Below, one piece after another: positions 36,016-42,713 of a stretch of 64,000 nucleotides of DNA. The stretch is from the NCBI RefSeq assembly GCF_002101965.1, contig NZ_LQQA01000010.1, forward strand, positions 1 to 64,000. The letters are read 5' to 3'. The notes under the pieces were generated by a model, which was not told where the DNA came from, ran no database searches, and saw nothing but the letters and a program-made list of their open reading frames with translations. Made by a program: the position numbers and the translations under genes. How positions within the stretch are numbered: position 1 is the stretch's first letter; every line of letters starts with the position of its first letter. Source of the DNA: Mycolicibacterium wolinskyi (lineage in GTDB: Bacteria; Actinomycetota; Actinomycetes; Mycobacteriales; Mycobacteriaceae).

Positions 36016-36780
36016 TTAAGTCGCTGCCCAGCCCCCGTCCACACTGAGGATCACGCCGTGGATGTTCGCGGCGTCGTCGCCGGCCAGAAACACCACGGCA
36101 GCGGCGACCTCCTCGGGCGTGCTCATCCGCCGCGACGGGATGCGAGCCAGCACCGGGGCGACCTCGTCGACCACGTCGGCGGCACGTTCGGTGGCGATCG
36201 GGCCGGGAGCCACCGCGTTGACCCGCACACCCCGTGGGCCGTACTCGGCCGCCCACGACTTCGTCAGCGAGTGCACGGCCGCCTTCGTCGAGTTGTACAG
36301 AGCCGACTTGTCACCGCCGATGAGGCCGGTGATCGAGCCGATGTTGACGACGGCACCGTGGCCGCGCTCGGCCATCGCCGGCGCCAGCGCACCGGTGAGC
36401 AGGAACGGTGCGATGACGTTGGTTCGGTAGGACGCCAGCAGGGTCTGCTCGGAGATCTCCTCGGACGGCTCCGGCATCGCCCACAACGCGGCGTTGTTGA
36501 CCAGGATGTCGAGCTGCCCGCCCGCGGCCGCGACGGCCTGCTCGGCCAGCCGGCGCACCTCGGGCTCCCCGGCACCGAGGTCGGCGGCGACAAATTCGGC
36601 CCGGCCGCCCGCGGCGCGAATATCGGCGACGACGGCGTCGCCCCGCTCCTTGTCACGGCCACTGACGACGACGAACGCACCCTCGGCCGCCAACGCCGCC
36701 GCGACAGCGACGCCAAGGCCTCCGGTGGACCCGGTGATCAATGCGGTGCGGCCCGCAAGCCGCGTAATGTTTGGACTCAT
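36016..36780 (-). CDS. SDR-family oxidoreductase under TetR control
   Basis: A 254-residue classical short-chain dehydrogenase: TALITGSTGGLGVAVAAALA (cofactor), NNAALWA, catalytic Ser-Tyr-Lys in NIGSITGLIGGDKSALYNSTKAA, VNAVAPGPIATE and a C-terminal GVILSVDGGWAAT. The substrate is unknown. The ATG at 36780 lies in the middle of a perfect 16-bp palindrome, so repressor binding would cover the translation start. It is divergent from tetR (start 36799) with only 18 bp between start codons. DoxX follows 22 bp downstream. Confidence 0.9.
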   Translation of the reverse strand: MSPNITRLAGRTALITGSTGGLGVAVAAALAAEGAFVVVSGRDKERGDAVVADIRAAGGRAEFVAADLGAGEPEVRRLAEQAVAAAGGQLDILVNNAALWAMPEPSEEISEQTLLASYRTNVIAPFLLTGALAPAMAERGHGAVVNIGSITGLIGGDKSALYNSTKAAVHSLTKSWAAEYGPRGVRVNAVAPGPIATERAADVVDEVAPVLARIPSRRMSTPEEVAAAVVFLAGDDAANIHGVILSVDGGWAAT

Positions 36781-36821
36781 GAGTCCAGGTGTAATGCGAT
36801 GAAAATGGACCTGCAAGTCCA
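36772..36821. promoter_or_regulatory. Twin TGGACT...AGTCCA operators of the SDR/tetR pair
   Basis: TGGACTCATGAGTCCA (36772-36787) is a perfect 16-bp palindrome centred on the SDR start codon. TGGACCTGCAAGTCCA (36806-36821) differs by one mismatched pair and lies in codons 3-8 of tetR. Centres are 34 bp apart. Both are likely sites for the adjacent TetR, giving autoregulation. Confidence 0.8.
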
Positions 36822-37407
36822 GAAATTCACCGCCAAAGGCGAGGCCACCCGGCGGCGCATCATCGAGGGCGCGGCGGCCGAGATTCGCAGCCGGGGCGTG
36901 GCCGAGACCACGCTCGACGACATCCGGGCCCGCACGCAGACCTCCAAAAGCCAGCTGTTCCACTACTTCCCAGACGGCAAGGACGAGCTTCTGCTCGCGG
37001 TGGCCCAGCACGAGGCGAAGATGGTGCTCGAAGATCAACAGCCCTACCTGGGTGAGCTGACGTCGTGGGCGGCGTGGCAGCGCTGGCGTGACGCGGTGGT
37101 CGACCGCTACCGGCGGCAAGGCCAGAGTTGCCCGCTCAGCATGCTGATGTCGGAGATCGGCCGCACCACGCCGGGCGCCCAAGCGGTCACCAAAGCCCTA
37201 CTGCGCCAATGGCATGACGAGATCACCGCAGGCATCCAGTCGATGCAGGCACAAGGCAAGGTAGCCGGCGATGTGGACGCAGACCGGGTGGGCGCCGCGT
37301 TGCTGGCCGGCATCCAGGGCGGCGTCGGAATCATGCTGGCCACGGGCGACCTGAGCTACTTGGAGGCGGCGCTCGATACCGGTATCGGAAATCTACGGAA
37401 ATCCTGA
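36799..37407 (+). CDS. TetR-family regulator (YxaF/LmrA-like)
   Basis: A 202-residue repressor with the helix-turn-helix at residues 15-60 (RRIIEGAAAEIRSRGVAETT, then IRARTQTSKSQLFHYFPDGKDELLLAV) and a C-terminal domain containing GQSCPLSMLMSEIGRTTPGAQ, typical of the YxaF/LmrA branch. It starts at ATG 36799 (or 36805). The nearby TGGACT-type palindromes are its probable operators, and the divergent SDR its target. Ligands of this branch are often aromatic or flavonoid-like compounds. Confidence 0.9.
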   Translation: MKMDLQVQKFTAKGEATRRRIIEGAAAEIRSRGVAETTLDDIRARTQTSKSQLFHYFPDGKDELLLAVAQHEAKMVLEDQQPYLGELTSWAAWQRWRDAVVDRYRRQGQSCPLSMLMSEIGRTTPGAQAVTKALLRQWHDEITAGIQSMQAQGKVAGDVDADRVGAALLAGIQGGVGIMLATGDLSYLEAALDTGIGNLRKS

Positions 37408-37421
37408 CGGTTCGTTCAATC

Positions 37422-37495
37422 TTCAACCAATATGTTGACTATGGGAGTGATGGCATGGTGTGCTGAGCGAACGAACATTCAACAAAACTGTTGAA
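37422..37495. promoter_or_regulatory. Twin TTCAAC-N6-GTTGA dyads before DUF899 gene
   Basis: TTCAACCAATATGTTGAC (37422-37439) and TTCAACAAAACTGTTGAA (37478-37495) share the TTCAAC-N6-GTTGA pattern, centres 56 bp apart, upstream of the DUF899 start at 37527. They differ from the TGGACT sites of the nearby TetR, so another regulator is expected; no candidate is adjacent. Confidence 0.68.
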
Positions 37496-37526
37496 GAATC
37501 GGCCGGCGCGCCGGGTGGGAGGACAC

Positions 37527-38258
37527 GTGAACGCCGAATCATCAAGTCAGCCACCGATCGTCGACCGCGCGGCGTTCGAAGCCGGCATCACCGCGCTGCG
37601 CGTTCGGGAGAAGGCGCACGTCCGGGAGGGCGACGCCATAGCCGCCGCGCGCAGACGGCTACCCATGGTCGAAGTGGACGCGACACTGGAGCTGACCGGA
37701 CCCGACGGGCCCACCACGCTGCTGAATGCGTTCGAAGACAGACGTCAACTCCTGGCGTACTACTTCATGTGGCACGCCGGGCATCCCGCACCGGAGCAGT
37801 GCGAGGGCTGCACGTGGGTGACCACACAAGTAACGGAACTCTCCTACCTGCATTCCCGCGACATCACCTACGCCGTTTTCGCCCAAGGGCCCTACCCCGA
37901 GAGCGCGCGATACCGCGAGTTCATGGGCTGGGAGGTGCCGTGGTACTCCGCGCTGCCGTCGCTCGACGCACTCCTCGTCGGCCGCCACGCCGGAATGATG
38001 CACATCGTCTGCTACCTGCGTGACGGCGACCGAGTCTTCGAGACGTACTGGACCACACTCCGTGGCGTCGAGGCCATGGACTACAGCTATGCGCTCATGG
38101 ACCTCACCGTGTACGGACGCCAGGAACCGTGGGAGGACTCCCCGCCTGGTTGGCCGCAGACGTGGCCGGTCGACGGCAGCAACACGCGGATCGACGGCAG
38201 ACCGATACCGCAGTGGTCGCGGCTGGCGGCCGGACGATCGGATGACCTCACCGGCTAG
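37527..38258 (+). CDS. DUF899-family thioredoxin-like protein
   Basis: A 243-residue protein of the DUF899 family, which has a thioredoxin-like fold. Landmarks are MVEVDATLELTGPDGPTTLL, the LAYYFMWHAGHPAPEQCEGCTW stretch with its Cys pair (C-x-x-C-like, CEGC), SARYREFMGWEVPWYS and VFETYWTTLRGVEAMDYSYALMDLT. It may act in thiol-dependent reduction of an organic substrate; the family function is undefined. The GTG at 37527 is preceded by GGGAGG and is preferred over the ATG at 37491. Its 3' end overlaps the convergent acyltransferase by 4 bp. Confidence 0.88.
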   Translation: MNAESSSQPPIVDRAAFEAGITALRVREKAHVREGDAIAAARRRLPMVEVDATLELTGPDGPTTLLNAFEDRRQLLAYYFMWHAGHPAPEQCEGCTWVTTQVTELSYLHSRDITYAVFAQGPYPESARYREFMGWEVPWYSALPSLDALLVGRHAGMMHIVCYLRDGDRVFETYWTTLRGVEAMDYSYALMDLTVYGRQEPWEDSPPGWPQTWPVDGSNTRIDGRPIPQWSRLAAGRSDDLTG

Positions 38259-39508
38259 CCGAGCGCCTGCGCCAATCGCTCGACGTAGGAATCGATGTCA
38301 CCGACCGCCGACTCGGCCGCGTGCACACTGATCGCGAGAGTGTCGCCGATGCCGTGCACGCCATGGGTCAGGCCCATCATCGGTGACAACGCCGGGTAGC
38401 CCGCCGTCACCACCACCGGCGCAGCACCGAAGCGCAGATCCGCCGCACCGCGGTTGACGCTCGAGACCACGGTATTGCCGGTGACCACCGGGGAGCGCAG
38501 CGTCGGATCGAATTGCGCAACGCCCCAGCGCAGCAGCGGCGCCGGGGTGGCCGCGAACGCGCGACTGGCGGCCGCCATCGCCGGATGCCGGGCACGGGTG
38601 CGCCGGTGCGCGAGGTCCTGGGCGATGCGGGCGACGCGGTCGGCATGGTCGAGTTCGGAATACAGCCCGATGCCGACATTGCCGAAGTGGTTGTGCGCGT
38701 GCCGAACCCCGGATTTGGCCATCGGCACTTCGGCGCCGAGATCAACCACGTCCTCCCCCAGTGCCCGCAGATGATCGGCGAGCGCAACGGACACCGCGGC
38801 CAGCACCGCCACCGTCACCGTCGGTCCCGGTATCCGCGCGCGCGGGCGCACGATGGTGCGCACCCAACGCGCTCCAGCGGGCCGGGAGTTGCTGCGCCGT
38901 GCGGGCCTCGACGGGGCCTGCGGAGGTACCGCGCCGGATTTCTCGTCGGCGACCAGTTGCCGGTGCGTGCGCGCGGCTTGAGCGGCCCGCCACGGCAGCG
39001 TGGCGCCGACGAACGGCTGCGCAGGCACGGCCGGGACCGGTTCGGGACGCCCGAACAGCCAGGCGGCAAGCGCCGATGACCGGATGCCGTCGCCGAGGGC
39101 GTGTGCGACCTGCAGCACGGCCACGGTTCCTGCCGCGTCAGCGCCGGGAATCCCACGCACACTGGGGAATACATGCAGTCGCCACGTTGCGCTCGTCGCG
39201 TCGAGCTGGTGATCGGCCAGCCCGGCGACCGCGTCGAGGCAGTCGTTCCAGCTCAGGTCATCGAGATCGTGCACGACGAACTGGTCGTCACCGACCCGAC
39301 GGGGCACCCAGGCGGGGTAGGTCAGCCGGGATTCATCGCGGACCCGCAGCGCCATTTCCGGGCACGCCTCGGCACGGTTGCGCGACTCGGTGAGCGCGCG
39401 GCCGAGATCGGCCGGCGAGCCGGCGAAGCCGTAGAGCAGGAACTGGTCACTGGGAAGTTTCGCCGACATCCACCAGGTCTGAGCGTCGACTGCCGCCAGT
39501 CGGCGCAC
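38255..39508 (-). CDS. Wax ester synthase/DGAT-like acyltransferase (degenerate active site)
   Basis: A 417-residue protein with the WS/DGAT two-domain layout. The active-site motif HHxxxDG appears as AHALGDG, keeping the catalytic second His and the DG. C-terminal features are VVTGNTVVSSVNRGAADLRF and YPALSPMMGLTHGVHGIGDTLAISVHA (compare SNVPGP and N-x-x-SY-x-G in canonical enzymes). It may transfer a fatty acyl group to an alcohol other than diacylglycerol. It is the last gene of an operon with two Mce-associated-like proteins and a hydrolase; 3 bp separate it from the hydrolase. Confidence 0.8.
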   Translation of the reverse strand: MRRLAAVDAQTWWMSAKLPSDQFLLYGFAGSPADLGRALTESRNRAEACPEMALRVRDESRLTYPAWVPRRVGDDQFVVHDLDDLSWNDCLDAVAGLADHQLDATSATWRLHVFPSVRGIPGADAAGTVAVLQVAHALGDGIRSSALAAWLFGRPEPVPAVPAQPFVGATLPWRAAQAARTHRQLVADEKSGAVPPQAPSRPARRSNSRPAGARWVRTIVRPRARIPGPTVTVAVLAAVSVALADHLRALGEDVVDLGAEVPMAKSGVRHAHNHFGNVGIGLYSELDHADRVARIAQDLAHRRTRARHPAMAAASRAFAATPAPLLRWGVAQFDPTLRSPVVTGNTVVSSVNRGAADLRFGAAPVVVTAGYPALSPMMGLTHGVHGIGDTLAISVHAAESAVGDIDSYVERLAQALG

Positions 39509-39511
39509 GCG

Positions 39512-40423
39512 TCACTGCTCCTTGGGCTTGCCGATGAAGTCGAGGATTCGGCCCGCGACCACGTCCGGCTGGTCGAGTTGCATGAAATGGCCGGCCCGTT
39601 CGACGATGTTCACCGCGCTGCCGCCGGGCAGGACGTCTTGTACCCAGCGCGCGTAATCGGGTGCGGCGCAGCCATCGTCGGTGCCGTGTAAATACAACGT
39701 CGGCAATACCGGTGGCGACAACCACTGCTGGTGCAGTTTTGCGTACTCGGCAGGCGGGGTCGTCCAGCGCAGCATGGCCCGGTAATAACCGATGGCGGCC
39801 CGCCACCGCTCCGGTGCGCCGATGGCGGCGTCGACGTGGCGGATGTCCTCTGCGGCGTTGAACCCCGGCGACCACTGCCGCCACAACCGGGGCACGATCC
39901 ACGACGCGGAACGCTCTGGCAGCCAGGGCAATTGGAAATACATCATGTACCAACTGCGCAGCAGCTGGCGGGGCAACTGCTTGGCGAGCTTGCCGCTGTC
40001 GGCCACCCGGCCCAGCGGCCGAAACGACGCGGCAGGCGGCACGGACATGATCACGCTCTTGTCGAACGGGCTGTCGGACATGGCGGCGAGCCCCGACGCG
40101 GCGATGGCACCCCAGTCATGCCCGATGAGCACATCGCGTCCGGTGCGCCCGGATGCTTCCAGCACGCGCAGCGCATCGTCCATGAGCGCGCCGACGTGAT
40201 AGCTGCCGTCGGTCGGGATCGACGACGGCACGTACCCACGCAGGAACGGTGCGACCACCTTCCAGCCCGCGTCGGCAAGTACCGGGGCGACCTTGCGCCA
40301 ACCGTACGCAGTATCGGGAAAACCGTGCAGACACAAGGCAACCGGTCCGTCGTCGGGTCCCCATACCAGCGCCCGCAACTGCACCGCAGGCGCGGTGACG
40401 TCGAGCCAACGCGGCTCCGTCAC
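39512..40423 (-). CDS. Alpha/beta hydrolase (epoxide hydrolase/dehalogenase-like)
   Basis: A 303-residue alpha/beta-fold enzyme. LCLHGFPDTAYGWRKVAPVL is the oxyanion-hole region (HGFP), the nucleophile elbow is LIGHDWGAIAASG with Asp as nucleophile, and the C-terminal His is in VERAGHFMQLDQP. A nucleophilic Asp in G-H-D-W-G places it with epoxide hydrolases and haloalkane dehalogenases. The GTG at 40423 overlaps the stop of the upstream membrane-protein gene (GTGA); the longer frame to 40456 would run further into that gene. Confidence 0.9.
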   Translation of the reverse strand: MTEPRWLDVTAPAVQLRALVWGPDDGPVALCLHGFPDTAYGWRKVAPVLADAGWKVVAPFLRGYVPSSIPTDGSYHVGALMDDALRVLEASGRTGRDVLIGHDWGAIAASGLAAMSDSPFDKSVIMSVPPAASFRPLGRVADSGKLAKQLPRQLLRSWYMMYFQLPWLPERSASWIVPRLWRQWSPGFNAAEDIRHVDAAIGAPERWRAAIGYYRAMLRWTTPPAEYAKLHQQWLSPPVLPTLYLHGTDDGCAAPDYARWVQDVLPGGSAVNIVERAGHFMQLDQPDVVAGRILDFIGKPKEQ

Positions 40424-41076
40424 GGCTTCACCGGCTCGAACTGAGACATCAGCCAACGTCCATCCTCACGCACCATCGTGACCCGTACGGTCGACGGGGT
40501 CTTCTGCGGCGGCTGGTCGCCCACGGTGACGAACTGGTTGAGGTAGAGCATCACCTCGGCGCGATCCGGGCTCGCCGTCACCGAGCCTATCGCGGGCACC
40601 TCGGCGTGCGCGGTGACACGTTGCGCGGTCGCCCCGGGGATGATGGTCGTGCGGATCATCGTGGTGTACGTGCCGAGGAATTCACCGGTCAACCGGTCGA
40701 GCACCGAATTGAGGTGCTGTTCGACCGTGTCCGGTTCATACGACAGCATCTGGACCGTGATGTCCTTGGCCGCCTCGACCGATTCGGTTCGCGCGGTGGC
40801 ACTTTCCCGCTCCGACACGATCTGCCATTTCAGGAAGGCGGATCCCGCCGCCAGCACGAGTGCGAGCGCGGGCAGCACCGCGAAGACGACGATCCGCGAC
40901 CACGCCGTCCGCCGCGCGGGTTCGGCCGGTGGTTCGGGCTCGGTGTCTACGCCCTCGGCTTCGGATGCATCCTCCGCGGTTTCCTCGGCCGCGTCCTCCG
41001 CGGTTTCCTCGACCGGGTCCTCGATGGGCTTCGCACCGGCCTTGTCGAACGCCTTGAGGCTGTGCCTTCCGCTCAC
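40420..41076 (-). CDS. Mce-associated-like single-pass membrane protein
   Basis: A 218-residue protein with an acidic, Glu/Asp-rich cytoplasmic N-terminus (residues 1-55), one membrane helix (IVVFAVLPALALVLAAGSAFLKW, about 62-84) and an extracellular domain of about 130 residues (ARTESVEAAKDITVQMLSYEPDTVEQHL, then DGRWLMSQFEPV). This architecture is that of the Mam/Omam proteins that stabilise Mce lipid importers. No Mce genes are in the window, so the partner is unknown. Its ATG overlaps the upstream stop (ATGA). Confidence 0.82.
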   Translation of the reverse strand: MSGRHSLKAFDKAGAKPIEDPVEETAEDAAEETAEDASEAEGVDTEPEPPAEPARRTAWSRIVVFAVLPALALVLAAGSAFLKWQIVSERESATARTESVEAAKDITVQMLSYEPDTVEQHLNSVLDRLTGEFLGTYTTMIRTTIIPGATAQRVTAHAEVPAIGSVTASPDRAEVMLYLNQFVTVGDQPPQKTPSTVRVTMVREDGRWLMSQFEPVKP

Positions 41077-41663
41077 TCCACGAACTCCAATTCGGAAACC
41101 TTTGCCTTGCCTTCGTTCTCCTGGACCGTCAACACCATTCGCCAGTACTGCGGCGCCTGTTCGGGCACGCCCGCGTTGCTCGACTTCACGGTCACCGACA
41201 CGAGCACCTTGGCCTGGTCGTCGGAGATCGATTCCAGAGCGGAACCGGTGATCGTGCCCTCGGATTTCGACTTCACCTGTTTGACGACCTCGCGGTAGGA
41301 CTCGGCGCGCTTCTCGAAGTCGTCGTAGAACTTGCCGCCGGCCGAGTCGAGCACCCGCTGGACATCGGCGTCGGCGGTTTCCCAGCCGACGTTCGTCAGA
41401 CTGAACGCAGCCTGCCTGCCGGCCTCCAGCATCATGTCGCGGTGCCGCTCAGCACTCTGTGACTGGTACGCGAGATACCCGAGCCAGCCCGCCAGCCCGG
41501 CCAACACCACGACCACGGCAGAACCGACCAGCGCACCCAGCCTGATCCGCGACATCGGCCTGGCCTCGGGCTCAGGCTCGGCTTCGTCATCAGCCGTTTC
41601 AACCGCCGTGTCCTCGTCTTCGGGCGACTCGACCGACTCGTCGTCGGGGCTCTCGTCTGCCAT
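41073..41663 (-). CDS. Mce-associated-like single-pass membrane protein
   Basis: A 196-residue relative of the next gene downstream: an acidic N-terminus (MADESPDDESVESPEDEDTA), one membrane helix (LGALVGSAVVVVLAGLAGWLGYLAY, about 43-67), then an extracellular domain with RHRDMMLEAGRQAAFSLTNV and FYDDFEKRAESYREVVKQVK. It resembles paired mycobacterial proteins such as Rv0199/Rv0200 or Rv1362c/Rv1363c in organisation, from memory. The first gene of a four-gene operon, it starts at ATG 41663; the open frame upstream lacks support. Confidence 0.82.
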   Translation of the reverse strand: MADESPDDESVESPEDEDTAVETADDEAEPEPEARPMSRIRLGALVGSAVVVVLAGLAGWLGYLAYQSQSAERHRDMMLEAGRQAAFSLTNVGWETADADVQRVLDSAGGKFYDDFEKRAESYREVVKQVKSKSEGTITGSALESISDDQAKVLVSVTVKSSNAGVPEQAPQYWRMVLTVQENEGKAKVSELEFVE

Positions 41664-41849
41664 AGATCTGCTCCTCGGTGCACTACGAAACACACGCCTG
41701 CTGTAAACACGCGTGCGATCCAAAGTACGTGGCGTCCGTCACATCGTCATCGGCGGCACCCGAGCCTCCCTCAGAAGTCCCCCTGCCCACGTTCTCGGCA
41801 CCGCTTGCCCTTAGTAACGTGACTGCGGGGGCGCGCCGAGAGGAAGTTC

Positions 41850-42713
41850 GTGAGCACTGCTAACAGCCAATCGCAGACCGTCACGTTCCGCGGTGTCGAT
41901 GACCTGAACCTGGTCGGCGACGAGTGGAACAAGGGTGCTGAGTCGGCCGCCGACCGGCCCACCGTGTTGTTGCTGCACGGTGGCGGGCAGAACCGGCACT
42001 CGTGGAAGAACACCGGGCAGATCCTGGCCGACCGCGGGCTACATGTGATCGCGCTCGACTCTCGCGGGCACGGAGATAGTGACCGCTCCCCCAGCGCCAA
42101 CTACTCGGTGGAAGCGCTGTGCGGGGACATCCTGCAGGTGCTCTATCAGGTCGGCCGTCCGGTGGTGCTGATCGGCGCGAGCATGGGCGGATTGACCGGG
42201 ATTCTCGCGGCGCACGAAGCCGGGCCGGAGTTGGTGACGAAGTTGGTGCTCGTCGACGTTGTGCCGAGATTCGAGAAGTCCGGCAGTGCGCGCATCCGCG
42301 ATTTCATGTTCAACCACGTGCACGGATTCGATTCGTTGGAGGAGGCCGCCGAAGCTGTCGCGGCCTACCTGCCGCACCGCACAAAGCCACGCAGCCCCGA
42401 GGGGCTGAAGAAGAATCTGCGCTTGCGCGACGGCCGCTGGTACTGGCATTGGGATCCGGCGTTCCTGACGAAGCCAGAAGACGATCCGTTCGTCCGCGTG
42501 GAGAAACTGGAGCAGGCGGCGATGAATTTGACTATCCCGATCCTGCTGATCCGAGGCAAACTGTCCGATGTGGTCAGCGCCGAAGGTGTTCAGGACTTCC
42601 TGGAGAAGGTTCCCGCAGCAGAGTTCGTCGAACTGTCCGATGCCGGGCACACCGCCGCCGGCGACGACAACGACGCATTCTCCGCAGTCGTCGTCGAATT
42701 CGTGGGCCGATGA
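41850..42713 (+). CDS. Alpha/beta hydrolase
   Basis: A 287-residue serine-type alpha/beta hydrolase: VLLLHGGGQNRHSWKNTGQIL (oxyanion region), the nucleophile elbow VLIGASMGGLTG with Ser, an acid in LLIRGKLSDVVSAEGV and the catalytic His in LSDAGHTAAGDDND. The substrate is unknown; it looks like a small esterase or lipase. It starts with GTG 41850 behind AGAGGAAG. Its TGA overlaps the ATG of the kinase-PLP fusion gene, implying coupled expression with that enzyme. Confidence 0.92.
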   Translation: MSTANSQSQTVTFRGVDDLNLVGDEWNKGAESAADRPTVLLLHGGGQNRHSWKNTGQILADRGLHVIALDSRGHGDSDRSPSANYSVEALCGDILQVLYQVGRPVVLIGASMGGLTGILAAHEAGPELVTKLVLVDVVPRFEKSGSARIRDFMFNHVHGFDSLEEAAEAVAAYLPHRTKPRSPEGLKKNLRLRDGRWYWHWDPAFLTKPEDDPFVRVEKLEQAAMNLTIPILLIRGKLSDVVSAEGVQDFLEKVPAAEFVELSDAGHTAAGDDNDAFSAVVVEFVGR

